Assembly: GCA_002339125.1 (NCBI GenBank)
Contig: DDJQ01000056.1
Coordinates: 1 to 53,740 of the forward strand
Source of the DNA: Alteromonadaceae bacterium UBA2620
Lineage (GTDB): Bacteria > Pseudomonadota > Gammaproteobacteria > Enterobacterales > Alteromonadaceae
Direction of reading: 5' to 3'
DNA length: 53,740 bases
Position numbers and translations under genes: made by a program. The notes below the pieces were generated by a model. The model did no database searches and was not told where the DNA came from. It saw only the letters and a list, made by a program, of their open reading frames with translations. This document shows, piece after piece, positions 16,078 through 25,193 of this stretch (its first letter is position 1; each line of letters begins with the position of its first letter).

Positions 16078-17553
16078 TTATTCTAATTCTAATCCAGGGC
16101 TCAGAGTGCCGGGTAAAGTCACTTTATCCAGCTCAACTGAGGCAACCGGGTATGCGCAGTAGTCTGCCGCGTAGTAGGCACTGGCGCGATGATTACCACT
16201 TTCACCAATACCACCAAAGGGAGCGGCACTGCTGGCGCCGGTAATTGGACGGTTCCAGTTTACAATCCCGGCCCGGATGTGAGTAAAGAAATGCTGGTAA
16301 TCCGCTTCGCTGTCGCTTAACAGTCCGGCCGATAGGCCAAAGCGAGTGTTGTTGGCCTGAGCAATAGCGGTATCAAAATCGGTATAGCGAATGATCTTAA
16401 GTAACGGACCAAAGTGTTCTTCGTCTTCCATGGTGTCGGCAATAGTGGTTACGTCCACGATGCCCGGTGTCACCAGGCCAGTTTGCTCGTCAAGGTGCTT
16501 AAGCGGCTCAAGTGCTGTAGCACCGGCGTCGAGCAGTTGCTGTTGGGCTGCTACCATTCCCTTCGCTGCAGCGGCGCTAATCATAGCGCCCATAAAGGGC
16601 TGTGGCTCGGCGTCGTAGTGACCCACCGAAATCTTGCGGGTTGCGTTAACAAGGGCATCCACTAACGCATCACCAGCGGCAGTAGCCGGGATAAACAGGC
16701 GACGGGCACAGGTGCAACGCTGTCCTGAGGTGACAAACGCAGACTGGATAATGTCATGCACGGCGGCCTTAGTATCGGTTACTTCGGTAACGATGAGCGG
16801 ATTGTTGCCACCCATTTCCAACGCCAGGATTTTACCCGGATGGCCAGCAAACTGTTCATGTAGGATTTTCCCGGTGCGCGAGCTGCCGGTAAAGAACAGG
16901 CCATCGATTTGCGGATGTGAAGCCAGCGCTTTGCCGGTTTCCACCTCACCCTGAATCAGGTTAAGCACGCCTGCCGGAATACCTGCCTGCTCCCATAGCT
17001 TAACGGTTGCTTCAGCAACTGCCGGGGTTAAATCACTGGGTTTAAATACGACGGTGTTACCGGCGATCAGCGCTGGCACGATGTGGCCATTAGGCAGGTG
17101 ACCCGGGAAGTTATAAGGGCCGAATACCGCCACGACACCGTGGGGCTTATGACGGATGAATGCCTTGCCCACCGGCATTGGGTTTTCTACCGTGCCGGTT
17201 CGCTCAAAGTAAGCTTTTTCTGAGATGGCAATTTTGCCAATCATCGCGCCAATTTCAGTGGCGGTTTCCCACAGTGGCTTACCGGTTTCCTGTGCAATCA
17301 GCGCTGCCAGTTGTTGCTTGTTTTCGCCCAGCAATTCGGCAAATTTTTTAATCAGTGACAGGCGTTCTTCAACGGTTTTAGCAGACCACTGAGGAAGCGC
17401 CGCGCGGGCGGCGTTGAGGGCGCTGTCAACCTGGGTAGCTGAGGCGGCCTGGCCGCGCCAGAAGGTTTGATTTTTGGTCGGGTCGACCGAAGTAATTGGA
17501 GAACCTTCTCCGGCAACCCACTGCCCATTAATAAAATGAATGGCTTGTTGCAT
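16078..17553 (-). CDS. astD: N-succinylglutamate 5-semialdehyde dehydrogenase
   Basis: NAD-dependent aldehyde dehydrogenase of the arginine succinyltransferase (AST) pathway, making N-succinylglutamate. The 491-residue length matches E. coli AstD. Active residues: nucleophile Cys280 in TSGQRCTCARRL, general-base Glu246 in ALEMGGNNPL, the cofactor motif FTGSSRTG (221-228), and Asn148 in FGPYNFPGHLPNGH. The start is ATG at 17553. It lies 38 bases downstream of astA and upstream of the DUF1338 gene in a four-gene minus-strand cluster. astB and astE are absent from the window, so the pathway is completed elsewhere. Confidence 0.97.
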   Translation of the reverse strand: MQQAIHFINGQWVAGEGSPITSVDPTKNQTFWRGQAASATQVDSALNAARAALPQWSAKTVEERLSLIKKFAELLGENKQQLAALIAQETGKPLWETATEIGAMIGKIAISEKAYFERTGTVENPMPVGKAFIRHKPHGVVAVFGPYNFPGHLPNGHIVPALIAGNTVVFKPSDLTPAVAEATVKLWEQAGIPAGVLNLIQGEVETGKALASHPQIDGLFFTGSSRTGKILHEQFAGHPGKILALEMGGNNPLIVTEVTDTKAAVHDIIQSAFVTSGQRCTCARRLFIPATAAGDALVDALVNATRKISVGHYDAEPQPFMGAMISAAAAKGMVAAQQQLLDAGATALEPLKHLDEQTGLVTPGIVDVTTIADTMEDEEHFGPLLKIIRYTDFDTAIAQANNTRFGLSAGLLSDSEADYQHFFTHIRAGIVNWNRPITGASSAAPFGGIGESGNHRASAYYAADYCAYPVASVELDKVTLPGTLSPGLELE

Positions 17554-17591
17554 GATTTCTGTCCTGATGCTGTTGTAATTGTGTATTGATA

Positions 17592-18629
17592 TCAGTTGCG
17601 GGGTTTAACGCTCGCGAACCGAATTGAGTCGCCTTCTTCCACGTCTAACGTCGCTGCAGCTTTGTGAGAAAGCACTGCCTGGCCGGTCTGTTCATCAAAA
17701 CTGACATCGGCAACAACCGCTCTGAAATCGGCGATTTTATTATTAATGATGTAGCAAAGTTCGCCGTCCTGGGCGGCAGACTGGTCGTCAATATGCACCG
17801 TCGCACGGCGGCTACGCTGGGCGGTATTGATGTGACTTAAGCGGGCTTCCACCGTTGGGCCACCATCGAAAATATCGACATAACCGCGGCAACTAAAGCC
17901 TTCTTCCTGCAGTAAGCGCAGCGCCGGTTCGGTTTTCTGGTGAACCTTACCAATGACGTTCTGGGCTTCCTGGCTGAGCAGATTGACGTAAATCGGATAT
18001 TTCGGCATAAGCTCGGCAATGAAAACCTTATTACCAATGCCGGTCATGTAATCTGCGGTGGGGAAGTCCATGGAGAAGAAATGCTCCTCGAGCCACTCCC
18101 AGAATGGCGAGCGGCCATTTTCGTCGCTGACGCCGCGCATTTCGGCAATCACGATCTCGGCGAAACGCTCGCGGTGTTCTTCCATAAACAAAAAACGTAC
18201 TTTGGATAAGAACCGGCCGTTCACGCCCTTGCGGGCATTTTCCCGCAAGAACAGCGTGCAGATTTCGCTGACACCGGTGTAGTCGTTACAGAACGTGAGG
18301 ATCTCAACCGTGTTATGGATATTGAGTTCACGGGACGCGTGTACCACCTTACCCAGATGGTAGTGGTAAAAAGCATCGTCAGTGCCTACCGCGGCTTCGA
18401 TACCCGTTGTACCGACGACTTCGCCGGTAACGATATCTTCCATAACGAACAGGTAGGATTCATTGCCAGGCGCAGACACATCGCGACTGAACGCTTCCAG
18501 TGACTTGCCGATTTTGCGCTTGAGCAGGCCTTCGTTGACCGGCAGCGACGTAAAGCCGATGCCGGATTCTTCTGCTACTGCATACAGGGCGTCATAATCA
18601 CTCGATCGAATAGGGCGAATAATGTACAT
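17592..18629 (-). CDS. astA: Arginine N-succinyltransferase
   Basis: First enzyme of the AST pathway, transferring succinyl from succinyl-CoA to the alpha-amino group of arginine. The 345-residue protein contains the family-typical blocks VHASRELN, SEICTLFLRENARKG, VIAEMRGVSDENGRSPFW, FIAELMPKYPIY, LSQEAQNVIGKVH and DIFDGGPTVEA. I chose ATG at 18629 (MYIIRPIRSSDY) over a TTG two codons upstream because it follows a GGAA ribosome site and gives the usual N-terminus. It is 17 bases from the stop of astC and clearly in the same operon. Confidence 0.97.
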   Translation of the reverse strand: MYIIRPIRSSDYDALYAVAEESGIGFTSLPVNEGLLKRKIGKSLEAFSRDVSAPGNESYLFVMEDIVTGEVVGTTGIEAAVGTDDAFYHYHLGKVVHASRELNIHNTVEILTFCNDYTGVSEICTLFLRENARKGVNGRFLSKVRFLFMEEHRERFAEIVIAEMRGVSDENGRSPFWEWLEEHFFSMDFPTADYMTGIGNKVFIAELMPKYPIYVNLLSQEAQNVIGKVHQKTEPALRLLQEEGFSCRGYVDIFDGGPTVEARLSHINTAQRSRRATVHIDDQSAAQDGELCYIINNKIADFRAVVADVSFDEQTGQAVLSHKAAATLDVEEGDSIRFASVKPRN

Positions 18630-18646
18630 GAGCAATTCCCGGTTAA

Positions 18647-19855
18647 CTAGCGTGCCGCTACCACACTCGCAATAGCACGTTCAAAACGAGTCAGACCTTC
18701 GGCAATGTCTTCGTCCGGAATAATCAGAGACGGAGCAAAACGAACAACGTTAGCGCCGGCTACCAGACACATTAGTTGTTGCTCGGCAGACGCGTCGAGG
18801 AATTTACGTGATTCGCCCTTGAAGTCGTCGTTTAATGCACAACCCAGCAGCAACCCTTTACCACGAATTTCAGCAAACACTTTGTGCTTGGCATTGATGG
18901 TTTCCAGGGTGTCACGGAACAGTTGTTCTTTTTGCTTAACGCCGTTCAGTACAACCGGATCGTTAACAATATCAAAAGTACGCTCGGCCACGGCACAGGC
19001 TAACGGGTTACCACCGTAGGTGCTGCCGTGAGTACCAGGCTTAAGGTGTTGGGCAATTGCGGTGGTGGTGAGCATAGCACCTACCGGGAAACCGCCGCCA
19101 AGGGCTTTGGCTGTGGTCAGGATATCCGGCACTACGTCCAGACCCATGTATGCATACAGGTGGCCGGTACGGCCTACGCCTGATTGGACTTCATCGAAAA
19201 TCAGCAGTGCGTTGTGCTTGTCGCACAGTTCACGAACACCCTTTACAAAGGCTGGATCCGGCGAAATGATACCGCCTTCACCCTGCAGCGGCTCCATCAT
19301 TACCGCGCAGGTTTCATCAGAAATCAGCGCTTCAAATGCTGCCAGGTCGTTGTAATCGCAGTGCTCAACCGCACCTGGTTTTGGTCCGAAGCCATCAGAA
19401 TAAGCTGGCTGGCCGCCTACTGTTACGGTGAAGAAAGTACGGCCGTGGAAGCCCTGGGTGAAAGCGATGATTTTTTGTTTGTGCTCACCAAATTGTTCGA
19501 GGGCGAAACGACGAGCCAGTTTCAGAGCGGCTTCGTTAGCTTCTGCGCCTGAGTTAGCGAAATAAACGCGCTCAGCAAAGGTATAGTCAGTGAGCTTTTT
19601 GGCCAGTCGTAATGCCGGCTCATTAGTGAAAACGTTACTCAGGTGCCATAACTTCTGACCCTGCTCAGTTAAGGCATTAACCAGCTCCGGGTGACAATGG
19701 CCCAGTGCATTTACGGCAATACCGCCGGCGAAATCAATAAACTCGTTACCTGCCTGATCCCAAACTCGCGAGCCCAGACCACGTACCGGGACCATTTTGG
19801 CCGGGTTGTAGTTAGGAACCATGACTTGATCAAACATTTCGCGGGTTACCTGCAT
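18647..19855 (-). CDS. astC: Succinylornithine/acetylornithine aminotransferase
   Basis: Class III PLP aminotransferase, 402 residues. In the AST pathway it converts succinylornithine to the semialdehyde; the same protein (ArgD) can act in reverse on acetylornithine during arginine synthesis. PLP residues: Lys250 in ILTTAKALGGGFPVGA, Asp221 in LIFDEVQSGVGRTG, NSGAEANEAALKLAR (101-115) and GSTYGGNPLACA near 275. No separate argD occurs in the arg operon at 40-47 kb, so this gene may serve both routes. It is the first gene of astC-astA-astD-DUF1338; the region upstream holds ArgR-like sites. Confidence 0.95.
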   Translation of the reverse strand: MQVTREMFDQVMVPNYNPAKMVPVRGLGSRVWDQAGNEFIDFAGGIAVNALGHCHPELVNALTEQGQKLWHLSNVFTNEPALRLAKKLTDYTFAERVYFANSGAEANEAALKLARRFALEQFGEHKQKIIAFTQGFHGRTFFTVTVGGQPAYSDGFGPKPGAVEHCDYNDLAAFEALISDETCAVMMEPLQGEGGIISPDPAFVKGVRELCDKHNALLIFDEVQSGVGRTGHLYAYMGLDVVPDILTTAKALGGGFPVGAMLTTTAIAQHLKPGTHGSTYGGNPLACAVAERTFDIVNDPVVLNGVKQKEQLFRDTLETINAKHKVFAEIRGKGLLLGCALNDDFKGESRKFLDASAEQQLMCLVAGANVVRFAPSLIIPDEDIAEGLTRFERAIASVVAAR

Positions 19856-19943
19856 TTTTTCACCTCTAACTGTTAGTTATCGTCATAAACCCGCGTCTTT
19901 CAGGCTGGCGAATTTATGGCTTCAATTCATTTTTAAGCGCTCC

Positions 19944-20060
19944 AGTATGCCACCTTAAATGGCTGTTGTCTTGTCTATTACCTTTCTTCAAAGGCAGTAA
20001 AATCAAGGGGTCTGGCACTTATTGCATAAAATGTGAATAACTATCCATATATGTGAATAT
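19944..20060 (-). promoter_or_regulatory. astC upstream region: candidate promoter and ArgR-like sites
   Basis: The 359-base gap 19856-20214 holds no gene. On the minus strand AAGACA (19967-19972) and CATACT (19944-19949) are spaced 17 bases, a modest sigma-70 promoter. Upstream of it, TGTGAATAACTATCCATA (20032-20049) matches the E. coli ARG-box consensus at all but two specified positions, and a second half-site TGTGAAT starts at 20052. A weaker related site, ATTGCATAAAATGTGAAT, overlaps at 20021-20038. The placement upstream of the promoter would fit ArgR acting as activator, as known for E. coli astC. Confidence 0.4.
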
Positions 20061-20214
20061 GCGGCCGTCGGGGCAAAAATATCGGCGGATTCTGCGCCAT
20101 GCTGGCTATAGTGAGGTTTTTGCCTGTAAAACAGGCTTTACGGCTGAATGATTATGAATCGGTTGAAAAAGCGCATTTTTGGTCTTCATAACGGCTTATT
20201 CGCCGCTGTTTTGT

Positions 20215-21375
20215 TCATAGATCGGTCAGTATGGGGAGCTGATGAAGGGTCTGGTTATGCAGTTTTTGCAGTAATTCGGACTCAATAGCACAGCCTGCGA
20301 TGAACTTGTCATTTTCGTCATCGAGGAACAGGTTATTGTCTTTTAACATGCGGTATTTGGCGTAATAACGGGCCTGTTGCAATACTTGTGTGAGCGGATC
20401 AGCATCCACTGGTAATACGTCCTGCAACACCTGTTGCATGGCGCTGGTATATCCAACGCGCTTAAAGACCATGTACTCAAACAAATGCAGGGCTGCTTTG
20501 TCACTGTGTTCATCAATTAAAGGCAGTAAGCGTTTTGGGTCTGGTACCAGATGAACCAGCGCCGAGTGCAGATTGCGTAATTTGGCTTTTTGCGCATGGC
20601 GTAAAAAGTCCAGGTGCACCTGTTCAAACAGGCGAAAATAAAGCTTGATAATAGCACTTCTACCCAGTTGGCTAAAAAGAGCCAGGGTGTAGGCCTCAAA
20701 GGGTTTTACCTTATGGCTTTTAGCAATGGCTTCGGCGGTTCTGGCGCATATAAGGCTGTATTCCCAGACCTTGTGCTTTATTTGCGGAAACGGATCGCTT
20801 ATTAACGGCAAGGTCTGTTTGTAAATGAGGGCCGGGATGACCCGTTTTACGTTGTCGATACCAATGAAACTCAGAGCGGTTTTGAGGGTATCTACGGCAA
20901 TCACATCACCGCGGGCATCGCGGCGTCGGTATTGCGGTTGGTTTACCTGTTTAAGCAGCTCATCAACCAGCCCGGGGATATTAACTGCAACGGCTTCAAC
21001 CTTGCTGATGGTGGCCGATGGTGTGGCAAGTAAGTCTATCAGGTTGGTAGTATGTTCTGACCAGTTCAGCAGGTTTTCACATACATCCTGGGTGTCGGCC
21101 AGTGTCTGTAGCAGCTTTTTGTCGATAACCGAGTGCAGTTGCTGGTTAATTTGCTGTACATAATTGGCCTGGATCTTCGCCGTTTCCAACTTGCTTTTAA
21201 TGGCGTCTTTTTCAACTTTAAGCAACTGACGGCGGGTAAAGCTTTGCTCGGACTCGGCGTAACTCACTTCACCAGGTGCACGACGGCCAACCATCGCTTT
21301 GGCAAGCTCAGGTGCCAGCAATAAATAGTTAAATCGTTTAGCAAAAGCTGGTGGGGTCAGTAACCGCTCTACCAT
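20215..21375 (-). CDS. HDOD domain protein
   Basis: A 386-residue cytoplasmic protein. The central and C-terminal part (about 100-310) is an HDOD domain, a degenerate HD-type helical fold found in bacterial signalling proteins: SATISKVEAVAVNIPGLVDELLKQVN, then ALSFIGIDNVKRVIPALI and EYSLICARTAEAIAKSHKVKPFEAYTLALFSQLG-type helices can be traced. The catalytic His-Asp pair of true HD phosphohydrolases is not evident. The N-terminal 90 residues are helical and charged. It lies between pabA (upstream, minus) and astC (downstream, minus) but has 112 and 359 base gaps on the two sides, so is probably a separate unit. Its role is unknown; HDOD proteins often act in c-di-GMP or two-component networks. 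Confidence 0.83.
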   Translation of the reverse strand: MVERLLTPPAFAKRFNYLLLAPELAKAMVGRRAPGEVSYAESEQSFTRRQLLKVEKDAIKSKLETAKIQANYVQQINQQLHSVIDKKLLQTLADTQDVCENLLNWSEHTTNLIDLLATPSATISKVEAVAVNIPGLVDELLKQVNQPQYRRRDARGDVIAVDTLKTALSFIGIDNVKRVIPALIYKQTLPLISDPFPQIKHKVWEYSLICARTAEAIAKSHKVKPFEAYTLALFSQLGRSAIIKLYFRLFEQVHLDFLRHAQKAKLRNLHSALVHLVPDPKRLLPLIDEHSDKAALHLFEYMVFKRVGYTSAMQQVLQDVLPVDADPLTQVLQQARYYAKYRMLKDNNLFLDDENDKFIAGCAIESELLQKLHNQTLHQLPILTDL

Positions 21376-21486
21376 TGAAGTCCCGCTCTATCCATGTAAT
21401 ACCCGAACCTTATCTGTTTTGCAATGCTAAGGCTAGGACATGTTTGTGTTTGTTCAGGCAATCAGACCGTTTAAGTAACCAGTGCC

Positions 21487-22140
21487 TTACATCGCATTAT
21501 TCAGTGTAACGGACTGACCGTTGAATTCTGATACACAATTGATATCGGCATCAGGCGAGACAACCTTAGCCAGTAGCAAAAAGTTTAGCAGAACCTGATG
21601 GCCATATTCGGTGAGTAGCGACTCCGGGTGATACTGAACACCCCATACCGGCAGGTCTTTGTGTTTCACAGCCATAATTTCAGGTGTCTCGCCGTCATCG
21701 CTCCAGGCTATTACCTGCAGGCAATCGGGGATAGAATCCGGATCGATAACCAGCGAGTGATAGCGGGTGACCACAAACTGTTGCGGGATATTAGTAAACA
21801 GCCTGTCGCCGTTGTGTTTAACGCCGGAGAGCTTACCATGGCGAACCTGCAGGGCATTGGTTACTGTCGCGCCAAATACCTGACCGATGGCCTGATGACC
21901 AAGACACACGCCCATGATTGGGATGATTCCGGCAAACTGACGGATTACTTCCAGACTGACGCCGGATTCATTGGGTGTGCAGGGGCCTGGCGAGATAACA
22001 ATTGCCTGAATCTTTGCCGGATCGATATCGGCCACTGTAATAGCATCGTTACGCACGACCTCAAGTTCACAACCCAGCTCCTGAAAATATCTGGCCAGGT
22101 TGTGACTAAAGGAGTCGTAATTATCGATCAGTAGTATCAA
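21487..22140 (-). CDS. pabA: Anthranilate/aminodeoxychorismate synthase glutaminase subunit
   Basis: Class I glutamine amidotransferase, 217 residues. It releases ammonia for 4-amino-4-deoxychorismate (folate) or anthranilate (tryptophan) synthesis by a partner subunit. The catalytic triad is complete: Cys79 in GVCLGHQAIGQ, His171 and Glu173 in VQYHPESLLTEYGH. The oxyanion/PGP motif is SPGPCTPNESG (50-60). The 25-residue tail after VLLNFLLLA is longer than in E. coli PabA (187). A location beside the argD/astC genes favours PabA over TrpG, because pabA-argD linkage is common in gammaproteobacteria. It is 15 bases downstream of trpS. Confidence 0.92.
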   Translation of the reverse strand: MILLIDNYDSFSHNLARYFQELGCELEVVRNDAITVADIDPAKIQAIVISPGPCTPNESGVSLEVIRQFAGIIPIMGVCLGHQAIGQVFGATVTNALQVRHGKLSGVKHNGDRLFTNIPQQFVVTRYHSLVIDPDSIPDCLQVIAWSDDGETPEIMAVKHKDLPVWGVQYHPESLLTEYGHQVLLNFLLLAKVVSPDADINCVSEFNGQSVTLNNAM

Positions 22141-22155
22141 GGTTTAATCGACTGC

Positions 22156-23163
22156 TTAGGGCTTGGCAATAAATCCCAGCGCATCATAGGTGGCCTTTAA
22201 GGTAGCGGCCGCACGGACCCGTGCTTTTTCAGCGCCCTGATGCATAACTTCATCAAGGTAACTACGATCGGCGCGCAGGGCTTTATATCGTTCCTGCAGA
22301 GGCTCAATCAGAGCGACCACAGCATCAGCCACGTCAGACTTTAAGTGACCGTACATTTTATCTTCGTAAGCGGGTACCAGTTCGTCCACTGTTTTGCCGG
22401 TAGCCAGTGACAGAAGTGTGAGTAAGTTAGTCACCCCTGGCTTTTCTGCCCAGTCAAAATAAATACGCGCCTGCTCGTCAGAATCGGTGACAGCGCGTTT
22501 GATCTTCTTGGCTACCTTCTTAGGTTCTTCCAGCAAGCCGATAAAGTTATTCGGGTTGGTGTCTGATTTAGACATCTTCTTATCCGGCTCCTGCAAGCTC
22601 ATAATGCGGGCACCGAATTCAGGGATGAATGGATCAGGAATACGGAAAGTGTCGCCGTAAATGTTGTTGAAGCGGGTGGCGATATCGCGGGTAAGCTCCA
22701 GGTGTTGTTTCTGGTCTTCACCTACCGGTACTTCATTAGCCTGATAAAGCAGGATATCGGCGGCTTGTAAAACCGGATAGCTGTACAGGCCTACATTAAT
22801 ATTACTGGCATTGCGGGCCGACTTGTCCTTGAACTGGGTCATGCGGTTCAGTTCACCCATTTGGGTAAAGCAGTTTAGTACCCATGAAAGCTGCGCGTGC
22901 TCAGGCACATGAGACTGCAAAAACAGCGTACTCCTGGTTGGGTCGATACCACAGGCCAGATACAACGCCAGACCATCCAGACAAGCTTCTTTGAGTTTGG
23001 CCGGGTCCTGACGAACCGTTATGGCATGCAAATCCACAATCATATACAGACAGTCGTGTGTTTCCTGCATGGAGACCCACTGCTTCAGCGCACCCATGTA
23101 GTTACCCAGGGTAAGCTGTCCGGATGGCTGACAGCCGCTTAATACGATTGGTTTTGCGCTCAT
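22156..23163 (-). CDS. trpS: Tryptophan-tRNA ligase
   Basis: Class I aminoacyl-tRNA synthetase charging tRNA-Trp. The 335-residue length equals the E. coli enzyme. The HIGH-equivalent is TLGN (residues 18-21) in SGQLTLGNYMGALKQW and the KMSKS loop is 196-200. It lies 25 bases downstream of rpe in the order rpe-trpS-pabA. In enteric bacteria and many relatives gph sits between rpe and trpS; here it is missing. Confidence 0.98.
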   Translation of the reverse strand: MSAKPIVLSGCQPSGQLTLGNYMGALKQWVSMQETHDCLYMIVDLHAITVRQDPAKLKEACLDGLALYLACGIDPTRSTLFLQSHVPEHAQLSWVLNCFTQMGELNRMTQFKDKSARNASNINVGLYSYPVLQAADILLYQANEVPVGEDQKQHLELTRDIATRFNNIYGDTFRIPDPFIPEFGARIMSLQEPDKKMSKSDTNPNNFIGLLEEPKKVAKKIKRAVTDSDEQARIYFDWAEKPGVTNLLTLLSLATGKTVDELVPAYEDKMYGHLKSDVADAVVALIEPLQERYKALRADRSYLDEVMHQGAEKARVRAAATLKATYDALGFIAKP

Positions 23164-23188
23164 TACTTATTTACCTATTCACACTTAA

Positions 23189-23866
23189 TTACTTTGAAGA
23201 CACTGTAGCCAGTTCGTCACGCATTTGCTGGATAACTGCGGCATAGTCCGGCTGATTGAAGATCGCTGAACCGGCGACAAACATATCCGCACCGGCAGCG
23301 GCAATGGCTGCGATATTATCGACTTTAACTCCGCCGTCAACTTCCAAACGGATGTTTTGATCAGAAGCGTCGATACGAGACCTGACTTCCCTGAGCTTAT
23401 CGAGCGTACCAGGAATGAATGACTGACCACCAAAACCAGGGTTAACCGACATTAATAAGATGTGATGCAGTTTGTCCATGACATAGTCGAGATAATGCAG
23501 CGGCGTGGCCGGATTAAATACCAGACCCGGCTGACAGCCTTTATCAGCAATTAACTGCAGGCTGCGGTCGAGATGCTGGCTGGCCTCCGGGTGGAAACTG
23601 ATATAACTGGCACCGGCATCGGCAAACTGGGTAATTAAGTCGTCCACCGGCGAAACCATCAGGTGCACATCTATAGGTGCCGTAATGCCATAGTCACGCA
23701 GCGCAGAACAAATCATCGGGCCAAAGGTGAGGTTAGGCACGTAGTGATTGTCCATCACGTCAAAGTGAACCACGTCAGCGCCGGCGTCGAGCACACGCTG
23801 TACATCATCACCCAGACGGGCGAAGTCCGCCGAGAGTATCGACGGTGCTATCAGGAATCGTTGCAT
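23189..23866 (-). CDS. rpe: Ribulose-phosphate 3-epimerase
   Basis: TIM-barrel metalloenzyme interconverting ribulose 5-phosphate and xylulose 5-phosphate in the pentose phosphate pathway. The 225-residue protein shows IAPSILSADFARLG (6-19), the metal-binding His34/Asp36 in VVHFDVMDNHYVPNLTFGP, HLMVSPV, and the second Asp in LEVDGGVKVDN, followed by the phosphate-binding GADMFVAGSAIF. It starts ATG at 23866. It is the first gene of the rpe-trpS-pabA unit; the dam gene that normally precedes it is about 1.8 kb away, separated by plus-strand genes. Confidence 0.98.
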   Translation of the reverse strand: MQRFLIAPSILSADFARLGDDVQRVLDAGADVVHFDVMDNHYVPNLTFGPMICSALRDYGITAPIDVHLMVSPVDDLITQFADAGASYISFHPEASQHLDRSLQLIADKGCQPGLVFNPATPLHYLDYVMDKLHHILLMSVNPGFGGQSFIPGTLDKLREVRSRIDASDQNIRLEVDGGVKVDNIAAIAAAGADMFVAGSAIFNQPDYAAVIQQMRDELATVSSK

Positions 23867-24289
23867 GATTAACCCTTATAGACGGTGTAGGGAAGCAGAG
23901 TAATGCCGGGCGAGTGATGAGAAGCGCTGTTGTTATGTGATATGTACGACAAAACAAACACTTGGCCAGCGTATTTATTGAGCGATATTTTACCGGATTA
24001 TCGTAACTGGCAAAAGGTTTTATCTCGCACCTTAACGGTGATTTTGCTTCTTTTTGGTGCAGGTTATTGCTAATTGACTGTGCGAAAGCGCTTTTAAAGA
24101 TTTTTATGCTGTAAAAGTTGTGAATAAAAATTCATTTAAAACAGTAATTTATTAAGTTTGTGTGACCCGTTGGCAAGTGTTGCCACATTGGGCACTAGTT
24201 TTGCGTATACCGACATCACAAAAATAAAAATACAGACAGAAAGTGATTTAAATAAAAACACTTATGCGTGATTTATACGGAGAACACAC
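23867..24289. other. Divergent intergenic region rpe/torF with palindrome
   Basis: A 423-base non-coding region between the divergent rpe and the outer-membrane protein gene, AT-rich toward the plus-strand gene. The clearest feature is the palindrome TGGCAA-GTG-TTGCCA at 24171-24185, about 105 bases before the ATG at 24290, which could be an operator. I found no convincing sigma-70 hexamer pair and no ORF with gene-like content. Confidence 0.5.
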
Positions 24290-25039
24290 ATGAAATTTAA
24301 TAAAACACTGGTAACTTTAGCCGTTGTTGGCTCTTGCCTTTCGTCACAAGCTGTACTGGCTGATAGCCTGTCTGCTAATGCTAGCGTTGCAAATAATTAC
24401 ATCTGGCGCGGTCTGACTCAGACCATGAACGAGCCAGCAGTATCTGGTGGTATCGATTACGCCAGCGACAGCGGTTTCTATGCAGGTACCTGGGCGTCTA
24501 ACGTTAAGTACGGCGCTGCAGATAACTTCTCTTACGAGCATGACGTTTATTTTGGTTATGCTGGTGAGTCTGGTGATATCAGCTACGACGTAGGTTACCT
24601 GTACTACAACTACGATGAAGCTGCTGGTTTCGACTTTGGTGAAATCTACGGTACTATTGGGTACGGCAGTTTCAGCGCTACTCTTTACGTTTTAGCAAAT
24701 GCTGAGCCTGACGAAACAGATTTTTTCGAAGTTGAAGACGGCGTATTCGAAGATGGCGACTTTGGTTTTGGTTCAACTACCTATATATCGCTTGATTACG
24801 GTTTTGCGCTGGAAAGCGGTACAGAGATTGGTCTGCACGTAGGTTCTCACCAGGGTGACTTTAACGAAGCATTCAACGGCGTTCCTGGCGACTACCGTGA
24901 TTTCTCAGTATCAGTAGCTAAAGACGGTTTTGCATTTGTAATCAGCACAACTGATCTGGATGACGCGGGCGACGATGACCCGTACGACAACGATGCAATC
25001 AAATACACTGTTTCTTACTCAGTAGATTTCGAACTGTAA
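24290..25039 (+). CDS. TorF-family putative outer-membrane porin
   Basis: A 249-residue exported protein with a signal peptide of about 24 residues (cleavage after VLA, before DSLSANASV). The mature part is rich in aromatic and acidic residues in alternating patterns (NYIWRGLTQT, GGIDYASDSGFYAGTWASNV, YDVGYLYYNYD) and ends with FEL, a typical outer-membrane beta-barrel C-terminus ending in a hydrophobic residue. The opening N-Y-I-W-R-G-x-T-Q block is characteristic of the conserved proteobacterial family labelled TorF/TIGR02001 (Gcw_chp). The cargo is unknown. ATG at 24290 follows a GGAGAA ribosome site. It is a single-gene unit with its own terminator, inserted within the otherwise conserved dam-rpe neighbourhood. 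Confidence 0.88.
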   Translation: MKFNKTLVTLAVVGSCLSSQAVLADSLSANASVANNYIWRGLTQTMNEPAVSGGIDYASDSGFYAGTWASNVKYGAADNFSYEHDVYFGYAGESGDISYDVGYLYYNYDEAAGFDFGEIYGTIGYGSFSATLYVLANAEPDETDFFEVEDGVFEDGDFGFGSTTYISLDYGFALESGTEIGLHVGSHQGDFNEAFNGVPGDYRDFSVSVAKDGFAFVISTTDLDDAGDDDPYDNDAIKYTVSYSVDFEL

Positions 25040-25080
25040 GAGACCTTTAACACTTTTACAGTGTTTATGTTTTGTGCACG

Positions 25081-25112
25081 CAAAGGCCACACATTAGTGT
25101 GGCCTTTGTACT
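25081..25112 (+). terminator. Terminator of the TorF-like gene
   Basis: Perfect 12-base stem CAAAGGCCACAC (25081-25092) and GTGTGGCCTTTG (25097-25108) with loop ATTA, followed by TACTTTT. Confidence 0.88.
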
Positions 25113-25193
25113 TTTGGGTAAAATTTTCATTGCCAGATGTAACAGACTGATTATAATTACATCAATGGATTTTATTCTGGAATGGTTTTCAGT

